A stretch of 64,000 nt of DNA from Myxococcales bacterium (GCA_016706225.1 JADJKB010000005.1:930001-994000), one strand, 5' to 3'; counted from the first letter of the stretch, positions 25,401 to 35,456 are shown. Notes: generated by a model from the sequence alone, not told the origin. Numbers and translations are program-made.

Positions 25401-28400
25401 CACGCCGCAAACGACGCCGACAAGGTCCAGATCCTGAGCGACTGGGCGACGCTCGAAGAAGAGGTCTTCGAGTCGTCCGAGAACGCCATCAAGCTGTACC
25501 GGCGAGTGCTGGAGGCCGACTCGGCCGAGAGCAACGCACTCAGGGCATTGCCGCGTCTGCTCTTGCTGGCGGATGACCCACAAGGGGCCGCCGCAGTAAT
25601 CGAATCCCACCGCGCGAACCTGCAGGGAGACGAGCTGGCGGCCCGGGAGGTCGAGCTTGCGGAGCTGTACCTACTGCGCCTCGATCGGTTCGACGACGCG
25701 CTCGAGTCCGCGGTGCGCGCGCTCGAGCTGTCACCGGGCAGCCCACGCGCGATGAGCGTGCTCGAGAAGCTGATGAACCGCGATCAGACGCGGGTGAAGG
25801 CCGCCGAGGTGCTGGCGCTTCAGTACGCGAGCGGGGGTGACTCTGGACGTGAGGCCCAAGCACTCACGGTCATGCTGGCCCAGAGCACGGAGCCCGCCGA
25901 GCGCCTGGACATTCAGCAACGGCTGGCTGATGTTCACGAACAGAAGCTCGGCGCCTACGGCAACGCGCTGGACGTGATCTTGGCCGCGGTGCGCGAGTTC
26001 CCGTCGGAGCTCCCGCTCTGGGATCGTGCCGACTCACTCGCCACCGCCGCCGGTCGTCCCACCGACCTGGCGGAGACGTTCCGAGACGTGCTCCGAAACG
26101 AGCTGGGGCGAACCGTGGAAGTGGAGCTCTGTGAGCGCGCGGCCCGCCACTACGAAGACAAACTGGGCGACCCCATCGGCGCGACTCCCTACCTCGAGCG
26201 CGTGCTCAGGCTCGACGCGGGAAACGAGCCGGCGTTCTTGCGCTTGAAGGACATCCTGACCGCGGCGGAGCGCTGGTCGGAGCTCGAGGCGCTGTACGAT
26301 CGCGCCGCGCAGGCGACGGATGATCCGGCGCGCAAGGCCGACATGCTCGTCGAGGTGGCGCTGGTCTGCGAAGAGATCATCGACGCGCCCGGCAAGGCGG
26401 CCGAGCACTACGAGCGCATCCTGGATCTGGATCCGTCCCACGACGGCGCGGTACGCGCTCTCGATCGGCTCTACGGACAGCTGGAGCGCTACGAGGATCT
26501 GGCGCGCCTGCTGACCCGCCGTGTGGACACGGCGAGCGGGGACGAGCTCTTGGAGCTGGAGCTGCGGCTGGCGCGCATCGAGCTCGATCGGCTCCACCAT
26601 CCGGAGCGGGCCATCGGTCACGTCGAGAACGTGCTTCGCGAGCGCCCGAACGACTACGACGCGCGGGAGCTGGCCGAGAAGTTGCTGCAAATCGGCAGCA
26701 TGCGCGCGCGCGCGGCGAAGATCCTCGAGGGGGTGTACGAGGCCCGGGACGAGATGCGAGATCTCGTCCGAGTGCTCGGCATTCGGCTCGAAGAGCTCGA
26801 CGCCGCGCTGCGTGACGCCGAAACGGCGGATCCGGTTCAGGACGACGAACGCCGGGAGCTCTTGCGGCGTGTCTCGGTGCTGAGGGACGAACGGCTCCAC
26901 GACGACGAGGGCGCGTTCGAAGCGCTGGCGCGCCTGGTGCCACTCGATCCCCTGGACGCGGACGCGCGAGACCGGCTGGTCGACATTGGTCGTCGGACCG
27001 GCGCCCATCGGCGGGTCGCGGAGGTGCTGGATCGAGCGGCGGAGAAGGCCGACACCAACGGCCTGCGCGGCGAAATCCTGATGCGCACGGCTGCGATCTA
27101 CGACGAGCAGCTGAACGACTCGGACCGTGCGGAGGAGACCTACCGTCGTGTGCTCGGCCTGGACGAGTCGGACCAGGAGCTGGTTCTGCCCGCGGCGCGT
27201 GCGCTCGAACACATCTACGTCGCCAGTGGCCAACACAAGAAGTTGAGCGAGGTGCTCGAGACCCAGGTGAAGCTCGAGCAAGACGGTCAGCAACGCCGGG
27301 AGCTCTTCGGCCGTCTCGGCGTGCTGTATCAGGGTGTGCTGGACGACCCGACGAGCGCGATCGGCGCTTGGCAGGCACGGCTCGAGGAAGACCCTGCCGA
27401 CGACGCGGCCCTGGCGGCCCTCGACGCGCTGTTCGAGAAGACCGAAAAATGGCGCGAGCTGACCCAGATCCTCGAGCGCCGGCGTGAGGTCAGCGAGGAT
27501 GCTCCGCTGCGTCGCGCCCTGATGGTTCGCATGGCGGAGGTGCTCGCCGCCAAGCTCGAGAGTGTGCCCGAGGCCATCGACGCCTGGAGCGCAGTCGCTG
27601 ACGAACACGGCACGTCCCTGGAGTCCCTGTTGGCGCTGGAGAAGCTCTACCAGACGGCGGAGCGCTGGGATGAGCTCGCGGAGGCGTACACCACCCACCT
27701 CGACGTGGTCGAGACTGACGCCGAACGCTTGGATCTCCTGGCCAGGTTGGGCGACTTGCGGCGGCTGAAGCTGCGGGATCTCGAGGGCGCGCTGGAGGCC
27801 TACCGACGTGCGCTCACGCTCGACACGACCCACGCCGCGAGCCGCGCCGCGCTCGATCAGCTCCTCGATGCGGAGGACTCCCAGGCGCGTCGCGAAGCCG
27901 CGGCGGTGCTCCACCCGATCTACGAGGGCGAGGGCGCGCACGAGGCGCTGCTCAAGGTGATCGAGATCGAGGTGGGGGCGGCCGAAGATCCCCTCGATCG
28001 GCTCCAGGCTCTGGAGAAGGCGCTGCAGATCGCCGAACACTCGCTGAGCGACAGCCGGCGTGCGTACGACTACGCCGAGCGGGCGTTGCGCGAGGCCGCG
28101 GGGCACACCGAGCTCCTGCAATGGCTCGATCACCTGGAGCGGCTGGCGTCCGCATCGGACCGCCACGCCGACGAGGTCAAGCTGCTGTGTGACGTCGTGC
28201 CCAACATCTTCGATGGCGACCTGCAGCTGTCCGTCACGCTGAAGATCGCCGACGTCGCGCGGCAGAAGCTGAACGACGCCAAGCTGGCCCGGGAATACTA
28301 CGAAAAGGCCCTCGAGCTCCGCGGCGAAGACCGTCGTGCGCTGCTCGCTCTGGAGTCCCTCTACGAAGAGGCCGGGGACTCCCAGAGCCTGCTCGGGATC

Positions 28401-31400
28401 TTCGAGCGTCGCATCGACACCGCCGAGGGCGACGACGAGAAGAAGGCCCTCTTGTATCGCAAGGCCAAGCTCCTGTCGGATGCTCTGAACGACAATTCGC
28501 AGGCGATCGTCGCCTACGAATCGCTGCTCGACATCAAGCTCGAGCCAGAAGCGGTCAGCGCTCTGGAGACCCTGTACGCGCTCGAAGAGCGCTGGCAAGA
28601 TCTGGTCGATCTCCATCGGCGTCAGCTCGACGCCGGTCAGGGCGGCGGGGCGGACTTGCGCGTCAAAATGGCGCGTGTGCTGGCTCAGCGCATGCAGGAA
28701 GTCGGGCGGGCCTTCGACGAGCTCGAGGACGCCCTCGAGATCGAGAAACAACACACCGGCGCCATCGCCGAGCTCGAAAAGCTGATGGCTCCCGGCGGTG
28801 ATCCCGAGCACAGGGCCCGGGCGGCCGCGATCTTGGAGCCGGTGTACCTGCTGCGTGCCGATTTCGGCAAGGTGATGGAGTCGATCGGAGCGCGCCTCGA
28901 TTTCAGCCAAGATCCCGACGAGCGGCGGGAGCTCTTGTCGCGCCTTGCGCAGCTCTACGAAGAACAGAAGGAGGACTACGTCTCTGCCCTCGAGACGACG
29001 GCGAAGTTGCTCCATGAAGACCTCTCGGACGAGCCGACCCTGCTCGAGCTCGAGCGGTTGGCGAAGGTTGCGGGTGCCGAGCGGCGCCTGGCCGAGATCT
29101 TCGCGGCGGAGCTGGAGAACGTCGTGGCGGATGAACCCGCCACGGCCAAGCTGGCGCGGAGAGCGGGTGAGATCTTCGCGAGCCTCCGCGAGCACGAGCG
29201 GGCCTTGGTATTCTTGCGACGGGCGCTCGCTTTCGAGCCCGACAGTCGTGAGCTGTTCGACGGCGTCGACTCCATCTTGCTCCAGCTGGACCGGCCGGCG
29301 GAGCGCGTCGAACACTATCGCGCAGCGCTCGACCACCGCTTCGAGCCCGCAGATCGACTGGCTGCGCTCCACACCATCGCAGATCTCGAGCGCACGCGGC
29401 TCGAGCTGCCGGATGCCGCCATCGAGACCTATCGTGCAGCGCTCGACGTCGACGAACGCGACGAGCGCGCGCTGAACGCGCTGACCGATCTCTACCGTCA
29501 GCGCGGTCGTTTCCCCGAGCTCGCCGAGCTCACGCTGCAGCGTGCGGAGAGCGCGCTCGACCCGCAGCTGTCGGCCCCCCACCGGCTGGCGCTCGCTCGG
29601 CTGTATCTCGGCGAGCTGGCCGAGCCGGACCGCGCAGTCGATCAGCTCGAAGAGATCGTGACTGCGGTACCGGGGCACTCCGAGGCCGTCAGTGTGCTCG
29701 AGGGCCTGCTGCACGAAGAAGCCATGAAGCTCAGGGTCGTGGAGATCCTGCGTCCGCTCTACGAAGGGGTCGATGACTGGAAGCGCCTCGTGCGCCTCAA
29801 CGAGGATCGCTACGCGCTGGCCGAGTCCCCGCCGGAGAAGGTGGCAGTGCTGCGCGAAACTGCCGGACTCTGGGAGGAGCGGGGCCGGGACGCGGCGCGG
29901 GCGTGTCGGGCGCTCCGAGTGGCCGTGGGCCTCGACCCCGACGACGGCGAGACTCGGGCGGAGTTCGAGCGCCTCACCGATCTGACCGGGGCCTGGGACG
30001 AGCTGACGGCCACCTACGAGGCGGCCCTCGAGGCCAGTCCCGACATGCTGAGCCGTCGCGACGTCTTGGCGCGGGTGGCAGAGGTCCACGACAAACGGCG
30101 CGACGATCCCCGCGCGGCCCTGGTGGCCTATGAGCGGTTGCGTCAGGTCGACGAGACCGACCTGGACGTGCTGGCCCGCATGGAAATGCTCGCAACGCTG
30201 CTCAGCGATTGGGCTGTGCTCGTCAACGTACTCACGTCGAAAGCGGAGTACGTGCTCGACGACTCCGAGCGGGCCAGCCTCTGGCGTCGCGTCGGCGAGG
30301 CCAAGCGCGACATGCTCGAGGACGCTGCGGGTGGCATCGCCGCGTACGAACGCGCGCTCGAGCTCGAACCCGATAGTGCCTTCACCGTCGATTGCCTGAT
30401 CGATTTGCGTGAGGCCGGCGATGACGCGGAGACGCTCGCGGAGCTGTACCAGCGCCGCGTCGATCTCTGTGAAGAGGACGACGCCGACCTGAAGTACGAC
30501 ATCCTGCGCCGCGCCGCGAAGACCCAGGAGGGCAAGCTCTCCGACCGCCGAAAGGCGATCGATCTCTTGGGACAAGCACTGGCCGTGCGCGCCGCGGATC
30601 CGGAGGTCCTGAACGAGCTCGATCGCCTGTATCGGCACGAAGAAATGTGGCCGGAGCTACTGGACAACCTCAAGTTGGCGGCGAGTCGCGCCGAGACGAG
30701 CGAGGAGCGCGCGAGGCTTCGGCGCGGCATGGGGGCGTTGCTCTCGGAGAAGCTGTCGAGCCACGAGGAAGCGCTCGATGCGTACCGGCTGGTGCTCGAT
30801 GAAGTACCGAGCGACTCGCAGAGCATCGAGAGGGTCTTCACGCTGGGCAAAGAGCACGAAGATCTGCGCCAGGCAGTGACCGGAATTTTGGTGCCCGTGC
30901 TGCGCGCGGCCGAGCGACATGCGGAGCTGACGTCGGCGCTCGAGATGCGCCTGACCATGGAGTCCGATCCCACCGAGCGCGCGGAGACCTTGCGCACCAT
31001 CGCGACCGTTCTGGACGAGAAGTTGGGGCGCGCGGGGGATGCACAGGCGGCCCTGCTCAGGGCGTTGGCGGAGCGTCCCGACGCATCCGACCTGCATGCC
31101 GACGTAGAGCGCCTGGCTCAGGCCAGCAACGGCTGGGCAGCCTACGCCGAGGCGCTGGCAGAACGTGCGCAGAGCACGTTCGAGCCGGAGGTCGCAAAGG
31201 ACCTGTGGTCGCGCCTCGGTCGTGTCGCCGAAGAACGGCTGGCGGACGATGCTCGCGCAGTCGAGGCGTACACCCACGCGGTTGAACAGGCCGGCGAACA
31301 ACCCGAGCTCCTGGAGGCTCTCGATCGCCTGCATGCGAAGCTCGGCAACGCACAGGCGTTGGCCGACGTGATCGAACGCAGAATCGCCATCGAGGCGTCG

Positions 31401-33782
31401 GAGGCGGCCCAAGCCGAGCTGTTCAACCGGCTCGGCGTGATCCAGGCGCAGGACTTCAAGGAGCCGGCCCGGGCGCTCGGGTCCTTCCGCATGGCGCTCG
31501 AGCGCGTGCCCGAGCACGACGGCGCCGCGGACGAGTTGGAGAAGCTCACCAGTGACCGCGACCTGTTCGAAGAAGCGGCGGAGGTGCTCGAGACCGTCTA
31601 CCGCAAGCGGGGCAAGACCGACCGCTTGGCTTCGTTGTACGAAAAGCGGGTTGGCTTCGCGGACAGCAAAGAGCAGCGGATCGAGATGCGCAAGAGCTTG
31701 GCGCGTGTGCTGGAAGAGGACGCCAAAGATCCGGCCGCCGCGCAGCGAGTGCTGCAACAAGGTCTGACCGACGACCCGTCGGACGGCGCCGTGCTCGACG
31801 AGATCGAACGCCTGGCTGCCGTGACCAACAACTGGGAGGGCGCCGCGGCCGCGCTGCGCGCCGCGATCGAGGCGAACACGGAGCTGCCCAAGGATTTGGG
31901 GCGCGACCTGTCCGTTCGTGTCGCCACGTGGCAGCGCGACCGAATGGAAGACGGCAGCGCCGCCGAGGCGTCCCTCGGGCGAGCGCTCGAGTTCGATCCC
32001 GAGAGCGACGAAGTGCTCGTCTTGTTGGAGCAGGTACAGCGGGCGCCCGGTCGCGAACGGGATCTGGTGGGTACGTTGCGTCGGCGGGCCACGCTCACGA
32101 CGGACGACGCGCGTCGCGAGGATCTGTACCGCGAGGCGAAGGGATTGGCCGACGGGCTCAGCGACACTGCGCTGGCAGAGACCTTGATCCGCGAGCTCCT
32201 GACCCAGGACGAATCCAACGTTTGGGGCCTGACCGAGTTGACCGATTTGCGCGAGCGCGCGCAGGACTTTGCGGAGACCTTCGAGCTGCTCACGCGCCGC
32301 GCGCAGGTCCACGCTCGCGGCAGCCTGGTGCGGGAGCTTCGGCACCGCGCCGCCGTCATCGCTCGAGAAAAGCTCGCTCAGCCCGATGACGCGATCGGCA
32401 TCTACGAGCAGCTCTTCGAGGACGAACCATCGGACCGCGTGGCGTCGGCGGCGCTCCGAGAGCTCTATCCGGGTGCGAAGCGCTGGGAAGATCTCGGCCG
32501 CTTGCTGGAGCGCCTGGTCGACATGTCGGACGCTGCGGCGGAGCGCAGCGCGCTCAGGCTGGAGTTGGCGAAGCTGAACGTGGAACGTTTCGAGCTAACC
32601 GACGCCGCCGTCGAGCTGCTTCGGATCGTGCTCGACGACGATGCCGGCAACGGCGACGCGGTCGTGATGCTCAGCGAGCTGTACGAAGCGGCGCAGCGCG
32701 ACGAGGAGCTTGCCGAGCTCTTGTCGGCCCAGATCGAGGGCGCCAAGACTCGCGGGGACATGCAGGCAGAGCTGCGCTTCCAGGTTCGGCTCGGAGAAAT
32801 CTACGAGACTCGTCTGAACGATCGCAACAAGGCCATCGCGATGTACCAGGCGGTCTTGGCGCGGGAGGCTTCGCATCAGGGTGCGCTCGAGGCCCTCGCG
32901 CGCCTCTACCAGGCTGGCGGTCAACTGACCGAGGCAGCCCAGGCCCTCGACAGCTTGATCGGAGTGAGCGAAGGCGCCGAGGCGGTCCGCCTCGCGGGCA
33001 GCCTGGCCGACGTGCACGAGCAACTGGGTGACAAGCCCGCGGCGGCCGCTGCACTCGAGCGGGCTCTGGTCATCGACCGGGGCAACGCCGACGTCCGCCC
33101 GCGAGTTCGTCAGCTCTACGAGGTGACCCAAGCCTGGGAGAAGCTCGCGCTTCACCTGGTGGTCGACGCAGAGCTGGTCAGCGACGTCGAGGAGCAGGTG
33201 GCCCTGCTCTGCCGAGCGGCGGAAACCCACGCCAAGAAGCGCAACGATCCCACCCAAGCTGCCCTGGTGCTCGAGAAGGCAAGTGCGCTCAAGCCCGACG
33301 ACCGCGAGCTCTTGCTGGCCCTCTGCGACGCCTACAGTGCGTCCGGGAAGGGCAAAGCCGCTGCGGAGGTGCTGGAGAAGATCGTCGAGAGCTACGGCGG
33401 AAAGCGCTCCAAAGAGCTGGCTGAGATCCATCGCCGCTTGGCGGACGCTCACATCGCCGATGGCAACACCGCAAAGGCCCTGGAAGAGCTCGACAAGGCC
33501 TTCCGCATCGAGCCGGGCAACGTGCACGTACTGAAGGCGCTCGGAACCGTGGCGCTGCAGGTCGAAGATCTCAAGCGGGCCATGCAGATGTTCCGCGCGT
33601 TGTTGTTGCAGAAGCTGGAGGCAGACTCGCCGATCACCAAGGCCGAGGTGTTCTTCCACCTAGCCGAGGTCCACAACAAACAGGGCGAGAAACCCAAGGC
33701 GATCCAGATGCTGGAGCGGGCGATCCAGGCGGACGACAACCTCACGGCCGCCAAAGACTTGTTGGCTGAGCTCAAGGGCTGA
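22413..33782 (+). CDS. Giant TPR/HAT-like repeat protein (3789 residues)
   Basis: A single open frame of 11.4 kb. ATG 22413 is chosen because M-H-D-Q-T-I-R-T-A-L begins helical sequence; codons before it do not look coding. The whole protein consists of degenerate helix-pair repeats. Recurring motifs are A-x-x-x-Y-E-R-x-L-x-x-D-P, A-L-x-x-L-x-x-L-Y and R-W-x-E-L-x-x-x-Y-E-x-R, with one block per TPR pair. There is no signal peptide or transmembrane helix, so a cytoplasmic superhelix of about 420 kDa is expected. One basic linker rich in Lys (about residues 895-915, EKGKKRGKKKRED) breaks the pattern. Very acidic overall. Family members occur in myxobacteria; role unproven, probably scaffold. 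Confidence 0.88.
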   Translation: MHDQTIRTALGQLQDDPDLSPAWEALQGAIEAPERDLGTADLLRLLDAARGRHADRGEWEAALRLLDLALVAAKGTEGEAALLKERSRLQRDELFDEEGANESARRSVELTPTDTEQAEAVAESENKKERWKDLVTTYTGEAEQAPDDVYKSSMLMRAAEMELRFGGANADGAAVAERLEQSVRLDPSNVRAGKMLERVLRRAERFADVARVLERVTDRAEAPKDRVEAGVRLGRLFKTRLADPERAARAYERILKDTPDHREALAFLGDFYQQSERWDDLVNLYERDLQTRDMSSPERVGDMLQIAMLLWKKAERPTNAETWFDRIARVEPTQPLVLEFYREHAVATHDEKRLMDVLSAAQRAMKDGPDKTAISTEIARLAEGQANAQKAVEQYKGVLRQDPDNVEARDALKRLYKQTQGYNALVELLRQELERIDVNNVAERVAVLREVATVYRQYLKSDTALVSVLNQIVQLDEKLDENDVQEVRELVQLYEKLQRWRDLLTNQLKLAEITADTTEKKELFRSVARRWLEQFSNVQNATDAYEALFKVDSTDAEARERLAELYKKRRAWPALFELYEAEVGSLEGIAKIPLLSEMAALAAERLNRAADAVEIYKQILELDPARAEVLDALEKHAERSKDWKTLASVLEKRVTASADDAGRLAVLQKLGGVYADHLDDHAAATRAWQRVLELSPGHARALRVLRDAFLANSDYDGLEALYESQGDWEGLAEVLSTAADRAKEDKTKIDLSYRAAAVLEQKLQAPDRAFRSYERILAADPSDARAARALIPLYEHDQKWARLPALYELLAEVAESSDEKLSLLSKLVDLATHRLSDKKAAAGYARRAYELSPGSPEALTLLEESATAAQAFGELAGALEARLATLAAAPQGDAESPAAEKGKKRGKKKREDAVTVPDTSAARAVAVHEVEQRGLSLRLAGLYEKELGRTDDAVAVYRALLERDPTDADAAMTLENLLRKHDRRDELRWLLELRVQHAANDADKVQILSDWATLEEEVFESSENAIKLYRRVLEADSAESNALRALPRLLLLADDPQGAAAVIESHRANLQGDELAAREVELAELYLLRLDRFDDALESAVRALELSPGSPRAMSVLEKLMNRDQTRVKAAEVLALQYASGGDSGREAQALTVMLAQSTEPAERLDIQQRLADVHEQKLGAYGNALDVILAAVREFPSELPLWDRADSLATAAGRPTDLAETFRDVLRNELGRTVEVELCERAARHYEDKLGDPIGATPYLERVLRLDAGNEPAFLRLKDILTAAERWSELEALYDRAAQATDDPARKADMLVEVALVCEEIIDAPGKAAEHYERILDLDPSHDGAVRALDRLYGQLERYEDLARLLTRRVDTASGDELLELELRLARIELDRLHHPERAIGHVENVLRERPNDYDARELAEKLLQIGSMRARAAKILEGVYEARDEMRDLVRVLGIRLEELDAALRDAETADPVQDDERRELLRRVSVLRDERLHDDEGAFEALARLVPLDPLDADARDRLVDIGRRTGAHRRVAEVLDRAAEKADTNGLRGEILMRTAAIYDEQLNDSDRAEETYRRVLGLDESDQELVLPAARALEHIYVASGQHKKLSEVLETQVKLEQDGQQRRELFGRLGVLYQGVLDDPTSAIGAWQARLEEDPADDAALAALDALFEKTEKWRELTQILERRREVSEDAPLRRALMVRMAEVLAAKLESVPEAIDAWSAVADEHGTSLESLLALEKLYQTAERWDELAEAYTTHLDVVETDAERLDLLARLGDLRRLKLRDLEGALEAYRRALTLDTTHAASRAALDQLLDAEDSQARREAAAVLHPIYEGEGAHEALLKVIEIEVGAAEDPLDRLQALEKALQIAEHSLSDSRRAYDYAERALREAAGHTELLQWLDHLERLASASDRHADEVKLLCDVVPNIFDGDLQLSVTLKIADVARQKLNDAKLAREYYEKALELRGEDRRALLALESLYEEAGDSQSLLGIFERRIDTAEGDDEKKALLYRKAKLLSDALNDNSQAIVAYESLLDIKLEPEAVSALETLYALEERWQDLVDLHRRQLDAGQGGGADLRVKMARVLAQRMQEVGRAFDELEDALEIEKQHTGAIAELEKLMAPGGDPEHRARAAAILEPVYLLRADFGKVMESIGARLDFSQDPDERRELLSRLAQLYEEQKEDYVSALETTAKLLHEDLSDEPTLLELERLAKVAGAERRLAEIFAAELENVVADEPATAKLARRAGEIFASLREHERALVFLRRALAFEPDSRELFDGVDSILLQLDRPAERVEHYRAALDHRFEPADRLAALHTIADLERTRLELPDAAIETYRAALDVDERDERALNALTDLYRQRGRFPELAELTLQRAESALDPQLSAPHRLALARLYLGELAEPDRAVDQLEEIVTAVPGHSEAVSVLEGLLHEEAMKLRVVEILRPLYEGVDDWKRLVRLNEDRYALAESPPEKVAVLRETAGLWEERGRDAARACRALRVAVGLDPDDGETRAEFERLTDLTGAWDELTATYEAALEASPDMLSRRDVLARVAEVHDKRRDDPRAALVAYERLRQVDETDLDVLARMEMLATLLSDWAVLVNVLTSKAEYVLDDSERASLWRRVGEAKRDMLEDAAGGIAAYERALELEPDSAFTVDCLIDLREAGDDAETLAELYQRRVDLCEEDDADLKYDILRRAAKTQEGKLSDRRKAIDLLGQALAVRAADPEVLNELDRLYRHEEMWPELLDNLKLAASRAETSEERARLRRGMGALLSEKLSSHEEALDAYRLVLDEVPSDSQSIERVFTLGKEHEDLRQAVTGILVPVLRAAERHAELTSALEMRLTMESDPTERAETLRTIATVLDEKLGRAGDAQAALLRALAERPDASDLHADVERLAQASNGWAAYAEALAERAQSTFEPEVAKDLWSRLGRVAEERLADDARAVEAYTHAVEQAGEQPELLEALDRLHAKLGNAQALADVIERRIAIEASEAAQAELFNRLGVIQAQDFKEPARALGSFRMALERVPEHDGAADELEKLTSDRDLFEEAAEVLETVYRKRGKTDRLASLYEKRVGFADSKEQRIEMRKSLARVLEEDAKDPAAAQRVLQQGLTDDPSDGAVLDEIERLAAVTNNWEGAAAALRAAIEANTELPKDLGRDLSVRVATWQRDRMEDGSAAEASLGRALEFDPESDEVLVLLEQVQRAPGRERDLVGTLRRRATLTTDDARREDLYREAKGLADGLSDTALAETLIRELLTQDESNVWGLTELTDLRERAQDFAETFELLTRRAQVHARGSLVRELRHRAAVIAREKLAQPDDAIGIYEQLFEDEPSDRVASAALRELYPGAKRWEDLGRLLERLVDMSDAAAERSALRLELAKLNVERFELTDAAVELLRIVLDDDAGNGDAVVMLSELYEAAQRDEELAELLSAQIEGAKTRGDMQAELRFQVRLGEIYETRLNDRNKAIAMYQAVLAREASHQGALEALARLYQAGGQLTEAAQALDSLIGVSEGAEAVRLAGSLADVHEQLGDKPAAAAALERALVIDRGNADVRPRVRQLYEVTQAWEKLALHLVVDAELVSDVEEQVALLCRAAETHAKKRNDPTQAALVLEKASALKPDDRELLLALCDAYSASGKGKAAAEVLEKIVESYGGKRSKELAEIHRRLADAHIADGNTAKALEELDKAFRIEPGNVHVLKALGTVALQVEDLKRAMQMFRALLLQKLEADSPITKAEVFFHLAEVHNKQGEKPKAIQMLERAIQADDNLTAAKDLLAELKG

Positions 33783-33815
33783 CGTCGGGAAAGACCCTCG
33801 CCAGCCCACCCGCTC

Positions 33816-34466
33816 ATGGCCCGCGCGATCGGACTCCTTGCCGGCATCGTGCTCCGGCTCTGGGCGCTCAGCTATCGCGTCACGCTGGTGTCGGAGACCC
33901 TCGCAGGACTCGGGCCGCAGGGTGTGTTTGGTTTCTGGCACGGACGCCAGATGGCACTCTTGGGCACGGGCGCGCTTCGCCAGGGTGTGGCACTCGTCAG
34001 CCACTCGCGCGATGGGGCGCTTCAGTCCGGAATTCTGTCGAGCCTGGGAGTCGACGCCGTGCGCGGCTCGAGCTCGCGTGGTGGGGCGCGCGCACTCCGA
34101 GAGTTGGTGCGGCGGCTTCGAGCTCGACCCGAGCGAGCGCTGTTCGCAGTGGACGGGCCGCGCGGCCCCGCCTTCGTCGCCAAGCCGGGCGCGGCCCAGG
34201 CCGCGGTGCTGGCTCGGGTGCCGCTGTTTCCCGTGGGGAGCGCCGCGCGGTGGGTGATTCGAGTGCGGGGGGCGTGGGACGACTTCGAAATCCCGCTGCC
34301 GTTCTCACGAGTGGTCGTGGTCGTCGGCGCGCCGCTCGACGCGGCCCGCGGGGTCGCCGAGCCCCAGGTCCTCGAGCTGGCAATCCGTCGCGCCGGCGCC
34401 ACAGCGGCGGAGGGCCTCGCCCGCGGCAGGCTCCCCTGCCTGCTGGGTGAAGGAGGCAGAGCGTGA
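33816..34466 (+). CDS. DUF374 lysophospholipid acyltransferase-like protein
   Basis: 216 residues from ATG 33816. The DUF374 members of the LPLAT superfamily are seen here by FWHGRQMALL, the short H-x4-D acyltransferase motif in VSHSRDGALQ, VRGSSSRGGARALREL and VDGPRGPAFVAKPG. An N-terminal hydrophobic helix (I-G-L-L-A-G-I-V-L-R-L-W-A-L) should place it on the inner membrane. Predicted to transfer an acyl chain to a lipid; some relatives act on lipid A, others are uncharacterised. The stop overlaps the next start by four bases (GTGA). Confidence 0.85.
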   Translation: MARAIGLLAGIVLRLWALSYRVTLVSETLAGLGPQGVFGFWHGRQMALLGTGALRQGVALVSHSRDGALQSGILSSLGVDAVRGSSSRGGARALRELVRRLRARPERALFAVDGPRGPAFVAKPGAAQAAVLARVPLFPVGSAARWVIRVRGAWDDFEIPLPFSRVVVVVGAPLDAARGVAEPQVLELAIRRAGATAAEGLARGRLPCLLGEGGRA

Positions 34467-35350
34467 GCACCGTCGTCCTCGTAGATGGGGAGCTCTGTGA
34501 GCCAGACGCAGCACGCGTCAGCGTCTTCGATCGAGGGTTTCTCTACGGTGACTCGGTGTTCGAGACACTTCGAACTTACGCAGGGCGGCCGTTCAAACAG
34601 GCCGAGCATCTGGCGCGCCTCGAGCGGAGCGCAGCCCGAGTGTTCATCGAGCTGCCGGTGTCGCTCTCGCAGCTCGCGCAAGAGATCAACACGGGACTCG
34701 AGCGCGCTGGCAACCCCGAGAGCTACATGCGTGTGATCGTCACCCGCGGGAGCGGCCCAGTCGGTCTGGACATCGGCTTCGAAGTGGACCCGCTCAGAGT
34801 CGTGATCATCGCTCCGCTCGAGCCGCCGCCGGCAGAGGCCTATGCACGCGGCATCACCGTCGTGACGTTTCCTACCCAACGTGTCGCGGAGTCGACCGAG
34901 GCGGCCGGCACGAAGGTCGGCAACTACCTGGTGGCCGTGCTGGCCATGCGCAAGGCGCGGGCAGCAGGCGCCAGCGAGGCATTGATCGTCGACCACGCCG
35001 GCAACGTCGTCGAGGGGGCCTCGTCCAACGTGTTCGCGGTCCGCGGCGGGCGCCTCTCGACTCCGGCGGAGGAGGCGGGGATCCTGCCGGGCATCACGCG
35101 CTCGACCCTGCTCGACGTGGCCCGGGAGGCGGGCATCGCGGTCGATTTCGAGGCGCTCTCGGTGGCCGAGCTCCAGGCGGCGGACGAGGTCTTTGTCACC
35201 TCGAGCATCCGGGAGCTGTTGCCGGTGGTCCGCATCGACAGCACGGCGATTGGCGCGGGAACGCCGGGTCCCACGAGCCTTTTGTTGCTGCGGTCGTTCC
35301 GGAAAAAGGCCCGGGATCTTCTGGGTTTGCCCGAACCGACCGGGCACTGA
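34463..35350 (+). CDS. Class IV aminotransferase (BCAT / D-amino acid / PabC type)
   Basis: 295 residues from GTG 34463, coupled to the acyltransferase gene. PLP fold-type IV enzyme: N-terminal SVFDRGFLYGDSVFETLRT, catalytic Lys151 in GTKVGNYL, the Glu near ASEALIVDHAGNVVEGASSN and GILPGITR for the phosphate site. The members of this family (branched-chain aminotransferase, D-alanine aminotransferase, aminodeoxychorismate lyase) cannot be separated safely by eye. The TKVGNYL form is common in IlvE-like proteins. Cytoplasmic. Confidence 0.88.
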   Translation: MSTVVLVDGELCEPDAARVSVFDRGFLYGDSVFETLRTYAGRPFKQAEHLARLERSAARVFIELPVSLSQLAQEINTGLERAGNPESYMRVIVTRGSGPVGLDIGFEVDPLRVVIIAPLEPPPAEAYARGITVVTFPTQRVAESTEAAGTKVGNYLVAVLAMRKARAAGASEALIVDHAGNVVEGASSNVFAVRGGRLSTPAEEAGILPGITRSTLLDVAREAGIAVDFEALSVAELQAADEVFVTSSIRELLPVVRIDSTAIGAGTPGPTSLLLLRSFRKKARDLLGLPEPTGH

Positions 35351-35427
35351 ATCAAGCCCCCGTCCGGCGCGTCGAATGGCGGTGCGGAAAGCCCCGAGCC
35401 GCGGGGAAGGATCTGGGGCAAACCGCG

Positions 35428-35433
35428 TAAACT
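35428..35433 (+). promoter_or_regulatory. -10-like TAAACT before the adhesin-like lipoprotein gene
   Basis: TAAACT at 35428-35433 lies 23 bases before the ATG at 35457, which would give a leader of about 16 bases containing GAGG at 35442-35445 as ribosome binding site. No clear -35. Confidence 0.35.
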
Positions 35434-35456
35434 GACGGGACGAGGTAGGCGAACAC

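Noticed and set aside
26034..30638. Long open frame of 1534 codons on the minus strand
   Set aside because: It lies wholly antisense to the giant TPR gene, and the translation is low-complexity with no domain. Such frames arise from the strong third-position GC bias.
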